Assembly (NCBI RefSeq): GCF_008017535.1
Contig: NZ_VRUA01000011.1
Span: 1-64,000, forward strand
Source: Ottowia flava
Lineage (GTDB): Bacteria; Pseudomonadota; Gammaproteobacteria; Burkholderiales; Burkholderiaceae_C
Direction: 5' to 3'
Length of the DNA: 64,000 nt
Positions within the stretch are counted from its first letter, which is position 1. Each line of letters opens with the position of its first letter. Positions 49,813-59,272 of the stretch are shown here, one piece after another. Made by a program: the position numbers and the translations under genes. The notes beneath the pieces were generated by a model. The model was not told where the DNA came from. It saw only the letters and a program-made list of their open reading frames with translations, and searched no databases.

Positions 49813-51372
49813 ATGACCACACCCCCGCACCTGATCCTGCAACCCGGCTCTGTCACCCTGCCGACGCTGCGCCGCATCTATGAAGGCGGCGTGACGCTGG
49901 CACTGGCCGATGACTCGCAAGGCGCGATGCAGGCGGCCCAGGCGGTGGTGAGCGACATCGTGGCGCGCGACCAGGTGGTCTACGGCATCAACACCGGCTT
50001 TGGCAAGCTGGCCAGCACCAAGATCGGGCCAACCCACCTGGCCGAGTTGCAGCGCAACCTGGTGCTGTCGCACAGCGTGGGCACGGGTGAGGCGCTGAAA
50101 CCCGCCGTGGTGCGCCTGGTGCTGGCGACCAAGGCGATCAGCCTGGCGCGCGGCCATTCCGGCGTGCGGCCCGCGCTGGCGGCGGCCTTGCTGGCGTTGG
50201 CGAATGCCGGCGTCACGCCGCAGATTCCGGCCAAAGGCTCGGTCGGCGCGTCGGGCGATCTGGCGCCGCTGGCGCACCTGGCCTGCGTGCTGATCGGCGA
50301 AGGCGAGGCGACGCTGGCCGATGGCAGCGTCGTCAGCGGTGCGCAAGCGATGCGCTCAATCGGGCTGGAGCCCTTCGTGCTCGGCCCCAAAGAGGGCTTG
50401 GCGCTGCTGAACGGCACACAGGTGTCGACGGCGCTGGCGCTGGCCGGCCTGTTCGGCGCCGAAAACGTCTTTGCAGCCGCGCTGCTCGCGGGCGCCCTGT
50501 CGCTGGAAGCCATTCAGGGATCGGTCAAACCGTTTGACGCGCGCATTCACGCGGCGCGCGGGCAGTCGGGCCAGGTGGCTGTGGCCGGCGCCATGCGCAC
50601 GCTGCTGGCTGGCAGCGCCATCGTGCTGGGCCACGCCGATTGCGGGCGCGTGCAAGACCCGTATTCGATCCGCTGCATACCCCAGGTAATGGGCGCGTGC
50701 CTGGACAACCTGCACTACGCCGCGCGCACGCTCAGCATCGAAGCGAATGCAGCGTCAGACAACCCGCTGGTGTTCACCGACACGGGAGAGGTCATCTCCG
50801 GCGGCAACTTCCACGCCGAGCCGGTGGCCTTTGCCGCGGACATCATCGCGTTGGCGGTGGCCGAAATCGGCGCCATGTCCGAGCGGCGCCTGGCGCTCAT
50901 GCTGGATTCGACCCTGTCGGGGCTGCCGCCCTTCCTGGTGCGCGACGGCGGGTTGAACTCCGGCTTCATGATCGCGCAAGTCACCGCGGCGGCGCTGGCG
51001 GCGGAGAACCAATGCCTGGCAACCCCCAGCAGCGTGACCAGCCTGCCCACATCGGCCAACCAGGAAGACCATGTGTCCATGGCGACCTACGGCGCGCGCC
51101 GTCTGGGCGAGATGGTCAACAACGCGGCGGTGATGGTGGGCATCGAGGCCATGGCCGCTTGCCAGGGCATCGAGCTCAAGCGCTCGCCGCAGTCACTGCG
51201 CTCGGCCCCGTTGGTCGAAACGGAGATTGCCGCCATCCGCCAGCAGGTGGCGTTTGTCGAACAGGACCGCTACCTGGCGACGGATGTGGAGCACATGCGC
51301 GTCTGGGCGCTGCTGCCGCACGGCGAGGCGCTGCACGCGATCCTGCCGAGTGCGGCCGCCCTGTCTGCCTGA
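49813..51372 (+). CDS. hutH: Histidine ammonia-lyase
   Basis: A 519-residue HAL that deaminates histidine to trans-urocanate. The Ala-Ser-Gly triad that forms the MIO cofactor is at residues 146-148 (SVGASGDLAPLAH). Other family motifs are YGINTGFGKL, LNGTQVSTALAL, QDPYSIRCIPQV, ASDNPLVF and SLPTSANQEDHVSM. It is convergent with hutC, 24 bases apart, and separate from the rest of the hut genes. No HutC-type operator is seen in its 198-base upstream gap, so its control may differ. Confidence 0.97.
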   Translation: MTTPPHLILQPGSVTLPTLRRIYEGGVTLALADDSQGAMQAAQAVVSDIVARDQVVYGINTGFGKLASTKIGPTHLAELQRNLVLSHSVGTGEALKPAVVRLVLATKAISLARGHSGVRPALAAALLALANAGVTPQIPAKGSVGASGDLAPLAHLACVLIGEGEATLADGSVVSGAQAMRSIGLEPFVLGPKEGLALLNGTQVSTALALAGLFGAENVFAAALLAGALSLEAIQGSVKPFDARIHAARGQSGQVAVAGAMRTLLAGSAIVLGHADCGRVQDPYSIRCIPQVMGACLDNLHYAARTLSIEANAASDNPLVFTDTGEVISGGNFHAEPVAFAADIIALAVAEIGAMSERRLALMLDSTLSGLPPFLVRDGGLNSGFMIAQVTAAALAAENQCLATPSSVTSLPTSANQEDHVSMATYGARRLGEMVNNAAVMVGIEAMAACQGIELKRSPQSLRSAPLVETEIAAIRQQVAFVEQDRYLATDVEHMRVWALLPHGEALHAILPSAAALSA

Positions 51373-51396
51373 ATCAAGCCCGGCCGCGGCGCCGCA

Positions 51397-52134
51397 TCAG
51401 CGCCCGCGGCGCTCCGACGCGTCGGCGCTGAAGGCGCCTTCCAGTGCGTGGCGCGACCCCGGGTACACCATGCGCACCGACGTCACAGGCGCGCCCTTGC
51501 TCTCAGTCCGTCGCTGGATCACCAGGCATGGCGCGTCGGCCGGAATGCCGAGCCAGCGCGCTTCGGCACGCGTGGGGTGGCTGGCTTCGATGGAGTAATT
51601 GGCCTTCCACAGCGGGGCGACCTCCAGCAGGTATTCGGTGGGGGTTTTTTTGGCCAGGTCCACATCTAGATAGTTGGGCACCACCTCGGGGTTGACCCAA
51701 CGGTCCTCGCACAGCAGGGCGACCTCATCCTCGAAGTGAACGATCACCGAGTGGAAGACGCGCGCACCGGCGGGTAACCCCAGTTGCGGCGCTACGCGCG
51801 CGGGCAAGGGCTCCTCGCGCACCAGCTTAACGCGCGCCGCGTGCCGGCGCCCGCGCTCGCTGATCTCGGTGTGAATGTCGCGGATCGTCAGCGTGGACGA
51901 GGCGCGATAGGGCTGCGCGGCAAAGGTGCCGACGCCTTGCACCCGTTCCACAAAGCCTTCGGCCTGCAGCTCGCGCACCGCGCGCCCGACGGTCATGCGG
52001 CTGGCGCCGAACTGCGCGACCAGCTCGGCTTCTGACGGCATTTGTGCCCCCGGCGGCCAACGCCCGACGGCCAGGCCGTCCTGCAGGTGGTCCTTGATGC
52101 GCAGGTAGGTTGCGGTGGATTTTCCGGAATTCAT
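51397..52134 (-). CDS. hutC: Histidine utilisation repressor HutC (GntR family)
   Basis: A 245-residue GntR/HutC regulator: N-terminal winged helix (YLRIKDHLQDGLAVGRWPPG, MPSEAELVAQFGASRMTVGR AVREL) and a UTRA ligand domain (RVFHSVIVHFEDEVALLCED, RWVNPEVVPNYL, ANYSIEASHPTRAEARWLGI). Urocanate is the known inducer for HutC. It faces the transport/hut operon across 182 bases that hold two TTGTCTAGACA operators, one 23 bases before its own start, so autoregulation is expected. Confidence 0.93.
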   Translation of the reverse strand: MNSGKSTATYLRIKDHLQDGLAVGRWPPGAQMPSEAELVAQFGASRMTVGRAVRELQAEGFVERVQGVGTFAAQPYRASSTLTIRDIHTEISERGRRHAARVKLVREEPLPARVAPQLGLPAGARVFHSVIVHFEDEVALLCEDRWVNPEVVPNYLDVDLAKKTPTEYLLEVAPLWKANYSIEASHPTRAEARWLGIPADAPCLVIQRRTESKGAPVTSVRMVYPGSRHALEGAFSADASERRGR

Positions 52135-52156
52135 TGCCCTGAGCGTAGTCGGATTA

Positions 52157-52168
52157 TTGTCTAGACAA
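52157..52168. promoter_or_regulatory. HutC-type operator 1 (TTGTCTAGACAA)
   Basis: A perfect 12-bp palindrome 23 bases upstream of the hutC start. It resembles the TGTATAGACA-type sites known for HutC in pseudomonads. Confidence 0.82.
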
Positions 52169-52225
52169 CCCTAGTCAAGATCGAATTCTTCCAGGGAAAA
52201 CCCCGAATTAAATGTCTTGCACTCC

Positions 52226-52241
52226 ACTTGTCTAGACATGT
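52226..52241. promoter_or_regulatory. HutC-type operator 2 (ACTTGTCTAGACATGT)
   Basis: A 16-bp palindrome with one mismatched pair, sharing the TTGTCTAGACA core with operator 1. It lies 76 bases upstream of the binding-protein gene at 52317 and is placed to control the transport and hut operon. Confidence 0.82.
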
Positions 52242-52316
52242 ACATTCAAGTTCCATCACCAACCGAGCCCAAGAAGTCCCGCTGAGCTCGCTCCCCAACC
52301 TCGCAGGAGACTCGAT

Positions 52317-53474
52317 ATGCCCCGCTTCACCCGTCCCGTCCTGAGCGCCGCCGCTGCGTTGCTGTTGACCGCAACCGCCCCATCCGCCTTTGCCGACATC
52401 AAGATCGGCTTGATGGTCCCGCTGACCGGCTTTGCCGCCGCGGATGGCAAGTCGGCCCACGAAGGCGCCAAGCTGGCCGTGGCCCAAGCCAACGCCAAGG
52501 GCGGCATCAACGGCGAGAAGGTTGAGCTGGTGGTGTACGACGACCAGGCGTCGCCCAAGGAAGCCGTGCCCGCCGCCACCAAACTGATCCAGCGCGACAA
52601 GGTGGTGGGTGGCGTGTCGGGCTCGTACTCGGCATCGACGCGCGCGTCGGCCGGCGTGTTCCAAAACGCCAAGGTGCCTTACGTGACGGCCTACGCCATC
52701 CACCCGGACATCACCCGTGTGGGCGACTACATGTTCCGCGTGTCCGCCATGGGTGAAGTGCAAGGGCGCGCCGGCGCCAAGCTGGTGAACGAGCTGGGCA
52801 AGAAAAAAGTTGCGCTGATCACGGTGAAGAACGACTTCGGCCAGTCGCTGGCGGCGGGCTTCAAGGAAGGCGCACCCAAGTTCAACCTGGACATCGTGGG
52901 CGAGCACGAGTACAGCCTGCAGGACCGCCAGTTCGGTCCGCTGGTGGCCAAGGTCAAGTCGCAGACCCCCGAAGTGATCTACGCCAGCGGTTACTACTAC
53001 ACCGCTGGCCCGCTGGTGGCGCAGCTGCGCGCCGCCGGCATCACCGCGCCGATCATTGGCCAGGAAGGCTACGACTCCGAGAAGTTCATGGAGATCGCCG
53101 GCGCTGCCTCTGAAGGGGTGCTGGTCACCACCTCGCTGGACCGCGACTCCGAGCGCCCCGCGACCAAGGCCTTCCTGAGCGCCTACCGCGACGCCACCAA
53201 GGAAGGCGCCGACATGGTGGCAGCGTCCACGTACACGGCGGTGACGGTGCTGCTTGATGGACTGCGCAAGACCGGTGGCAAGGGCGGCGCTGCGCTGCGC
53301 GACGCCATGGCGGCCGGCAAGTTCGACACGCCGATCGGCGACCTGAACTTCAATGACCTGCACGAGGTCAAGAAAGATGTGCAGGTGCAGGTGGTCAAGA
53401 ACAAGGCGTTCCACCGCCACTCCGTGATCTCCGACCCGGTGCTGCTGGCGCCGCCGTCCAAAGAGAGCAAGTAA
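52317..53474 (+). CDS. HAAT-family substrate-binding protein of the hut operon
   Basis: A 385-residue periplasmic receptor of the branched-chain amino acid type: signal peptide (LSAAAALLLTATAPSAFA), then DIKIGLMVPLTGFAAADGKS and GGVSGSYSASTRASAGVFQN. CAGGAGACTC stands before the ATG. As the first gene of the operon that continues into hutUDIFG and is fronted by a HutC operator, it probably binds histidine or urocanate; the ligand is inferred from context. Confidence 0.9.
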   Translation: MPRFTRPVLSAAAALLLTATAPSAFADIKIGLMVPLTGFAAADGKSAHEGAKLAVAQANAKGGINGEKVELVVYDDQASPKEAVPAATKLIQRDKVVGGVSGSYSASTRASAGVFQNAKVPYVTAYAIHPDITRVGDYMFRVSAMGEVQGRAGAKLVNELGKKKVALITVKNDFGQSLAAGFKEGAPKFNLDIVGEHEYSLQDRQFGPLVAKVKSQTPEVIYASGYYYTAGPLVAQLRAAGITAPIIGQEGYDSEKFMEIAGAASEGVLVTTSLDRDSERPATKAFLSAYRDATKEGADMVAASTYTAVTVLLDGLRKTGGKGGAALRDAMAAGKFDTPIGDLNFNDLHEVKKDVQVQVVKNKAFHRHSVISDPVLLAPPSKESK

Positions 53475-53512
53475 GTCCGGCGCGGCCTGACTGACCGTCG
53501 CACGGAGCGCTC

Positions 53513-54373
53513 ATGCTGTTCCTCGAACTCCTCGCGCAAAGCCTGGTCCAGGGCAGCATCTACGCGCTCATTGCGCTCGGTCTGACGCTGGTCTACGGCC
53601 TGCTGCGCATTCTGCACGTGGCGCATGCCGGCCTGTTCACGCTGGGCGCCTACCTCGGCGTGGTGGTTCACAACGCCACCGGCAGCCTGCTCATGGCTTT
53701 TGCGGCCGCCATGCTGGGCGCCAGCATCGGCGGCGTGGCCATGTTCCGCCTGGCCTACAAGCCCTTGCTGGACCGGCCGCCTTACGTGGCCTTGATCGCC
53801 TCGATCGGCCTGTACATCGCGTGTGAAGAGATCTTCCGCATCGTCTTTGGCGCTTCGGGACTGACGTTCACCAACCAACCGCTGCAAGGGCAACTGGCCA
53901 TTGGCGGCCTGGTGTTCAAACAGGCCGAGCTGGCCGTGATCGTGTTCAGCGCGCTGATCATCGGCCTGCTGGGCTGGTTGCAGACGCGCACGCGCATCGG
54001 CATCGCCTGCCAGGCCACGGTGTCGGACCCGCAGATGGCCGAATCCTTCGGCATTCGCCTGAACACGGTGCGCGACCTGAACTTTCTGGTGGGCTCGGCA
54101 CTGGCAGGCTTTGCCGGCGTGTGGGTCGCCATCCTGAACAACCTGGTGGAGCCGACGATGGGCAGTGTGCCGGCGTACAAGGCTCTGGCCATCATCGTGC
54201 TGGGCGGTTTGGGGTCGGTGCGCGGCACCTTGATGGCAGCTTTGGTGCTGGGCTTGATCGAATCCTTCGGCACCACTTACCTGGGCAAGGTGATGGACCG
54301 CAACGCGATCGCGTTCGCCTTCCTGATTCTGGTGCTGATGCTGCGGCCGCAGGGCCTCTTTGCACGGCGCTGA
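53513..54373 (+). CDS. HAAT-family ABC permease, LivH type
   Basis: A 286-residue inner-membrane permease with eight or so hydrophobic segments. LivH motifs are LVQGSIYALIALGLTLVYGL, HAGLFTLGAYLG, the cytoplasmic EAA-like AESFGIRLNTVRDLNFLVGS and ALAIIVLGGLGSVRGTLMAA. It partners with the LivM-type gene 18 bases downstream. Confidence 0.92.
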   Translation: MLFLELLAQSLVQGSIYALIALGLTLVYGLLRILHVAHAGLFTLGAYLGVVVHNATGSLLMAFAAAMLGASIGGVAMFRLAYKPLLDRPPYVALIASIGLYIACEEIFRIVFGASGLTFTNQPLQGQLAIGGLVFKQAELAVIVFSALIIGLLGWLQTRTRIGIACQATVSDPQMAESFGIRLNTVRDLNFLVGSALAGFAGVWVAILNNLVEPTMGSVPAYKALAIIVLGGLGSVRGTLMAALVLGLIESFGTTYLGKVMDRNAIAFAFLILVLMLRPQGLFARR

Positions 54374-54391
54374 GCCCGGAGACGGATTGCC

Positions 54392-55276
54392 ATGGACTAC
54401 GAAATCTCCCTGCTCACCACCATCGCGATCAGCGTGCTGTTTGCGCTGTCGCTGAACCTGATCACCGGCTTTTGCGGCCAGATCAGCCTGGGCCACGCCG
54501 CCTTCCTGGGCGTCGGCGCCTACAGCTCCGCCATGCTGACGCAGGCAGGCTGGCCTTTCCTGGCCACGCTGCCGGTGTCGATCCTGCTGGCGGCCACCCT
54601 CGGCGTGATCGTTGGCCTGGCGTCGCTGCGCGTGCGCGCCGATTTTCTTGCGGTCACCACCATGGGCGTCGGCTTTCTGTTCATTGGCGTGGTGCGCCAG
54701 CAGGAATGGATGGGCGGTGAAATGGGCATCGCCGGTTTCCCCGATTCCGGCTTGGGCGACGTCGGCTTCATGCTGCTGTGCGTGGTGCTGGCCGCGCTGA
54801 CCGCCGCGCTGTGCGTGTTCATCCGCCGCACCTGGATGGGCCGCGTCTTCGGCGGCATTGCCGAAGACGAGGACACCATGCGCGTGCTGGGCATTGACGT
54901 GCCGCGCTACAAGCTGGCCGCGTTCGCCATCGGCACCGCGCTGGCCGGCCTGGCTGGTGCGCTGTATTCGCAGCAGATCAAGTTTGTGGGGCCGGACAGC
55001 TTCGGCTTTGTCGAATCGATCACCGTGCTGTCGATGGTGGTGGTGGGGGGCATCGGCTCGGTGTTCTGGGTTGCCGTGGCCGCTGCGGTGCTGACCGCGC
55101 TGCCGGGTTGGTTCCAGTTCATTGGCGACTACAAGCTGCTGGTCTACGGCGGCCTGCTGTTCCTGATGATGCGCTTTGCACCGGGTGGCCTGGCCGGCAT
55201 CGTGGAAAGCCTGCGCAAACCCAAGGCCAAACCCAACACCCAGGCGGCCGCCGCGACCAAGGGAGCCCAGCCATGA
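54392..55276 (+). CDS. HAAT-family ABC permease, LivM type
   Basis: A 294-residue permease. LivM motifs are LSLNLITGFCGQISLGHAAF, LGVGAYSSAMLT, the coupling-loop EDEDTMRVLGIDVPRYKLAA and VVVGGIGSVFWVAVAAAV. The C-terminal Lys/Pro/Ala tail is cytosolic. Its stop overlaps the start of the ATPase gene by four bases (ATGA). Confidence 0.92.
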   Translation: MDYEISLLTTIAISVLFALSLNLITGFCGQISLGHAAFLGVGAYSSAMLTQAGWPFLATLPVSILLAATLGVIVGLASLRVRADFLAVTTMGVGFLFIGVVRQQEWMGGEMGIAGFPDSGLGDVGFMLLCVVLAALTAALCVFIRRTWMGRVFGGIAEDEDTMRVLGIDVPRYKLAAFAIGTALAGLAGALYSQQIKFVGPDSFGFVESITVLSMVVVGGIGSVFWVAVAAAVLTALPGWFQFIGDYKLLVYGGLLFLMMRFAPGGLAGIVESLRKPKAKPNTQAAAATKGAQP

Positions 55277-56079
55277 GCACAACGTATGAGGCGGTGGCCC
55301 CGCTGCTGGTGGTCTCGCACATCACGGTGCGCTTCGGTGGCCTCAAAGCCATCGACGACGTGTCGTTCAACCTTTTCCCGGGCGAGCTGCTGGGCTTGAT
55401 CGGCCCCAACGGCGCCGGCAAGACCACCTGCCTGCGCTCCATCACCGGCGTGGTGCGCGCGCAGGAAGGCAGCGTCACGCTGGACGGCCAGCCGCTCGAC
55501 GGCCTAGCGATTGAAAAGCGCATCCGCCGCGGCCTGGCCCTGTCGCAGCAGCTGGTCAAGCCGCTGCGCCACCTGTCCTTGCTGGAGAACGTGGCGTTGG
55601 CCGCGGGTTCAGCCAAGACGGCGTCACCATTGGCGTCGCTCATGCATGTGTCGGAGAGCGCCGAGCAGGCGCGCGCGCTGGAGTTGCTGCGCAGCGTCGG
55701 CATTGCCGAGCGCGCCGATCAACTGCCGGGGACGCAGCCGCTGGGCGTGCTCAAGCGGCTGGAGATGGCGCGGGCGCTGGCGCTCAAGCCGCGTGTGCTG
55801 TTGCTGGACGAGCCGCTGGCCGGCCTCAACTCCAAAGAAGCGCGGTCTCTGGCCGAAACCATTGCGGACATCAACCGCAGCGGCGTGACCATTGTGCTGA
55901 TCGAACACAACCTGGGCGAAGTCATGCGCATCTGCCAGCGCCTGGTGGTGCTGGACAACGGCCGCAAGATCGCCGACGGCGAGCCGCGCGCCGTGATGAA
56001 CGACCCGGTGGTGCGCGCCGCCTACCTGGGCAACGACACCCTGGCCGAATCGGCCGCGCCGGAGGCCGCCCATGCTTGA
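55273..56079 (+). CDS. HAAT-family ABC ATPase, LivG type
   Basis: A 268-residue nucleotide-binding subunit. Walker A is GPNGAGKTT near residue 45 and Walker B is VLLLDEPLAGLN, followed by the H-loop IVLIEHNLGEVM. The usual LSxGQ signature is weak: the aligned stretch reads TQPLGVLKRLEMARALA, without an obvious SGGQ. The partner LivF keeps LSGGEQQ, so one canonical site remains. It overlaps both neighbours. Confidence 0.9.
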   Translation: MSTTYEAVAPLLVVSHITVRFGGLKAIDDVSFNLFPGELLGLIGPNGAGKTTCLRSITGVVRAQEGSVTLDGQPLDGLAIEKRIRRGLALSQQLVKPLRHLSLLENVALAAGSAKTASPLASLMHVSESAEQARALELLRSVGIAERADQLPGTQPLGVLKRLEMARALALKPRVLLLDEPLAGLNSKEARSLAETIADINRSGVTIVLIEHNLGEVMRICQRLVVLDNGRKIADGEPRAVMNDPVVRAAYLGNDTLAESAAPEAAHA

Positions 56080-56776
56080 GCTGAAAAACCTGGCCTGCGG
56101 CTACGGCGCCTTTGGCGCGGTGCACGACCTGTCGCTGAACCTGAAGGCCGGCACGCTAACGGCCTTGCTGGGCACCAACGGCGCCGGCAAGTCGTCCACG
56201 CTGATGTGCATCGCCGGGCACGTCGCCCAGCAAGGCGGGCAGATCCACTTTGACGGACAGGACATCGGCCAACTGCCGCCCACCGAACGCGTGCGCCGTG
56301 GCATTGCCATTTCGCCCGAAGGCCGCCGCCTGTTCAAGGACCTGACGGTGGAAGAGAACCTGCGCGTGGGTGGCGTGATCCACCCCGCGAGCTACTTTGC
56401 GCAAGACCGCGACCGCGTGCTGGCGCTGTTCCCCCGCCTGGGTGAACGCCTGGATTCGTTGGCCGGCAACCTGTCGGGGGGTGAGCAGCAGATGCTGGCC
56501 ATTGGTCGTGCGCTGATGACGCGCCCGCGCCTCATCATGATCGACGAGCTGTCGCTGGGCCTGATGCCCAAGGTCATCGACCTGTGCTACCAGGCGCTCA
56601 AAACCTTGCGCGACGAAGGCATGACGGTGCTGCTGGTGGAACAGAACACCGAGCGCGCATTGGCCATCGCCGATGGCGTGTGCGTGCTGGAGTCGGGCGA
56701 TGTCGCCTGGCAGGGCAGCGCCGCCGACGCCCGCAACGACCCTGAACTCGCCGCCGCCTACCTCGGCATGCATTGA
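56072..56776 (+). CDS. HAAT-family ABC ATPase, LivF type
   Basis: A 234-residue ATPase with Walker [10 protein letters not shown], signature [16 protein letters not shown], Walker [14 protein letters not shown] and the H-loop [12 protein letters not shown]. It overlaps the LivG-type gene by eight bases. It completes the five-gene transporter placed before hutU. Confidence 0.93.
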   Translation: MLELKNLACGYGAFGAVHDLSLNLKAGTLTALLGTNGAGKSSTLMCIAGHVAQQGGQIHFDGQDIGQLPPTERVRRGIAISPEGRRLFKDLTVEENLRVGGVIHPASYFAQDRDRVLALFPRLGERLDSLAGNLSGGEQQMLAIGRALMTRPRLIMIDELSLGLMPKVIDLCYQALKTLRDEGMTVLLVEQNTERALAIADGVCVLESGDVAWQGSAADARNDPELAAAYLGMH

Positions 56777-56837
56777 CCGCAACGCCCGCCCCATTGTCTT
56801 CACCGTTCAATCGAACCGACCTGAAAGAGGCCTGCAC

Positions 56838-58535
56838 ATGACCACCGCCACCGACCCTCGCCTGGACCCCACCCGCGTGATCCGCGCCCCGCGCGGCAGC
56901 GACCTCAGCTGCAAGAGCTGGCTCACCGAAGCACCATTCCGCATGCTTCAGAACAACCTCGACCCAGAGGTGGCCGAGAACCCTCAGGCCCTGGTGGTGT
57001 ACGGCGGCATTGGCCGCGCCGCACGCAACTGGGAATGCTTCGACCAGATCCTGGCATCGCTCAAAGACCTGGAAGCCGACGAAACACTGCTGGTGCAATC
57101 GGGCAAGCCGGTGGGCATTTTCAAGACGCATGAAGACGCGCCGCGCGTGCTGATCGCCAACTCCAACCTGGTGCCCAAATGGGGCAACTGGGAGCACTTC
57201 AACGAGCTGGATCACAAGGGCCTGTTCATGTACGGCCAGATGACGGCCGGCAGCTGGATCTACATCGGCAGCCAGGGCATCGTGCAGGGCACCTTCGAGA
57301 CCTTTGTCGAAGCCGGCCGCCAGCACTTCAACAACGACCTCACGGGCAAGTGGATCCTCACCGCCGGTCTGGGCGGCATGGGCGGCGCGCAGCCGCTGGC
57401 CGCGACTTTGGCCGGCGCCTGTTCGCTGACCATCGAGTGCCAGCAGTCGAGCATCGACTTCCGCCTGCGCACCCGCTACGTGGACAAGCAGGCCAAGGAC
57501 ATCGACGATGCGCTGGCGCTGATCAAGCAGCACACTGAGAAAGGCGAGGCTGTCTCCATCGCGCTGCTGGGTAATGCGGCCGAGGTGCTGCCCGAACTGG
57601 TCAAGCGCGCCCAGGCCGGCGGCCCCAAGCCCGACATCGTGACCGACCAGACCTCGGCCCACGACCTGATCAACGGCTATCTGCCCATGGGCTGGAGCGT
57701 GGACCAGTGGAAAGCCGCCATGGCCGACCCGTCCCAGCACGCCGCATTGACCAAGGCCGCCGCGCAAAGCTGCAAGGTGCACGTGCAGGCCATGCTGGAC
57801 TTCCACGCGATGGGCGTGCCCACGGTGGACTACGGCAACAACATCCGCCAGGTGGCGTTTGACGAAGGCCTCGCGAACGCCTTCGACTTCCCTGGTTTCG
57901 TGCCCGCCTACATCCGCCCGCTGTTCTGCGAAGGCAAAGGCCCGTTCCGCTGGGTGGCGTTGTCGGGTGACCCGGAAGACATCTACAAGACCGACGCCAA
58001 GATCAAGGAACTGTTCCCCAACAACAAGCACACTCACCGTTGGCTGGACATGGCCAAGGAGCGCATCAGCTTCCAGGGCTTGCCGGCGCGCATCTGCTGG
58101 CTGGGCCTGGGCGAGCGCCACATCGCCGGCCTGGCCTTCAACGAGATGGTCAAGAACGGTGAGCTGAAAGGCCCGATCGTGATCGGCCGCGACCACCTGG
58201 ATACCGGCTCCGTCGCCAGCCCGAACCGCGAAACCGAATCCATGAAGGACGGCACCGACGCCGTGTCCGACTGGCCACTGCTCAACGCCATGCTCAACGT
58301 GGCCGGCGGGGCGACCTGGGTCAGCCTGCACCACGGCGGTGGTGTGGGCATGGGCTACTCGCAGCACTCCGGCATGGTGATCGTGTGCGACGGCACCGAA
58401 GCCGCCGAGAAGCGCCTGGCGCGCGTGCTGGTCAACGATTGCGGCTCCGGCGTGATGCGCCATGCCGACGCGGGCTACCAACTGGCGATCGAGAAGGCGA
58501 AGAAGTTCGGGTTGAAGCTGCCGATGATCAAGTGA
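56838..58535 (+). CDS. hutU: Urocanate hydratase
   Basis: A 565-residue NAD-dependent enzyme that converts urocanate to imidazolone propionate. Motifs: [35 protein letters not shown], the NAD-binding region [29 protein letters not shown], and the catalytic Cys region [19 protein letters not shown]. The start is ATG 56838; the frame upstream reads into the ATPase gene. It lies 61 bases after the transporter genes. Confidence 0.97.
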   Translation: MTTATDPRLDPTRVIRAPRGSDLSCKSWLTEAPFRMLQNNLDPEVAENPQALVVYGGIGRAARNWECFDQILASLKDLEADETLLVQSGKPVGIFKTHEDAPRVLIANSNLVPKWGNWEHFNELDHKGLFMYGQMTAGSWIYIGSQGIVQGTFETFVEAGRQHFNNDLTGKWILTAGLGGMGGAQPLAATLAGACSLTIECQQSSIDFRLRTRYVDKQAKDIDDALALIKQHTEKGEAVSIALLGNAAEVLPELVKRAQAGGPKPDIVTDQTSAHDLINGYLPMGWSVDQWKAAMADPSQHAALTKAAAQSCKVHVQAMLDFHAMGVPTVDYGNNIRQVAFDEGLANAFDFPGFVPAYIRPLFCEGKGPFRWVALSGDPEDIYKTDAKIKELFPNNKHTHRWLDMAKERISFQGLPARICWLGLGERHIAGLAFNEMVKNGELKGPIVIGRDHLDTGSVASPNRETESMKDGTDAVSDWPLLNAMLNVAGGATWVSLHHGGGVGMGYSQHSGMVIVCDGTEAAEKRLARVLVNDCGSGVMRHADAGYQLAIEKAKKFGLKLPMIK

Positions 58536-58590
58536 AGGCGGTGCGCGCCGGCCGCGACCGGTTGTGCGCGCGCTCTTCGCCGAGCTGCCA

Positions 58591-59184
58591 ATGACCTTGC
58601 ACGCCTTCACTCTCGATGCCATCGCGCCCACGCCGTGGAAGAACGGCGGCGGCACGACGCGCGAAATCCTGTGCTGGCCGCCCGGTGCGGACACCAGCAC
58701 CTTTGACTTCCGCGTCAGCGTGGCCAGCATCACGCAGGCCGGGCCGTTCTCGGCCTTCCCCGGCGTGGACCGGACCATTGCATTGCTGGACGGCGACGGC
58801 GTCTGGCTGAAGGGCGACGGTGTGGACCACCACTTGGCGACGCCGTTCGCACCGTTTGCCTTCAGCGGAGACACGCCGCTGGCCTGCGAATTGCTGGGCG
58901 ACGTGTCGACCGATTTCAATGTGATGAGCCGACGTGCAAGCGGCCGCGCCGCGGTCGAGGTGATCGTGCAAGCACATCCGCTGCCGCCCAGTCGCATGGG
59001 CTTGCTGCTGGCGGTGCAAGACGACTGGCAAGTGGGCGACGGCCACGCGCTCCGCACGGGCCAGGGTCTGTGGTGGACGACACCCTCTGCCCAGCTGGCC
59101 TTGCGCCCAACCGGCCCCAACGCGCGCCTGATCGCGGTACGCTGGTCGGCGTCCGGGCGCCAGGCCGACGACCGCACATCCTGA
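58591..59184 (+). CDS. hutD: HutD/Ves family protein
   Basis: A 197-residue bicupin of the HutD/Ves family: PTPWKNGGGTTREILCWPPG, DFRVSVASITQAGPFSAFPG and DRTIALLDGDGV are family hallmarks. HutD is thought to tune urocanate or formimino-glutamate levels in the hut pathway and may act as a ligand-binding governor; its chemistry is unproven. ATG 58591 is preferred over GTG 58564. A repeat copy separates it from hutI. Confidence 0.92.
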   Translation: MTLHAFTLDAIAPTPWKNGGGTTREILCWPPGADTSTFDFRVSVASITQAGPFSAFPGVDRTIALLDGDGVWLKGDGVDHHLATPFAPFAFSGDTPLACELLGDVSTDFNVMSRRASGRAAVEVIVQAHPLPPSRMGLLLAVQDDWQVGDGHALRTGQGLWWTTPSAQLALRPTGPNARLIAVRWSASGRQADDRTS

Positions 59185-59201
59185 CGGTGCGCAGCACCTG
59201 G

Positions 59202-59268
59202 TTTTGAACAAAATCAGGCTCCAGCCCTAGCGCAGCTTGCGCAGCCAGCTATTTAATTGATAGTACAC
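59202..59268 (+). repeat. Dispersed repeat copy 14
   Basis: GTTTTGAACAAAATCAGGCT, CCAGCCCTAGCGCAGCTTGC, GCAGCCAGCTATTTAATTGA and TAGTA: full forward copy between hutD and hutI in one operon. The first block is a small TTTTGAACAAAA hairpin. Confidence 0.78.
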
Positions 59269-59272
59269 AGCC

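Noticed and set aside
53183-55282. 699-codon minus-strand open frame opposite the HAAT permease genes
   Set aside because: Gln/His-rich shadow translation typical of antisense frames; the plus-strand transporter genes are certain.
56598-59177. 859-codon minus-strand open frame opposite hutU and hutD
   Set aside because: Antisense shadow without motifs.
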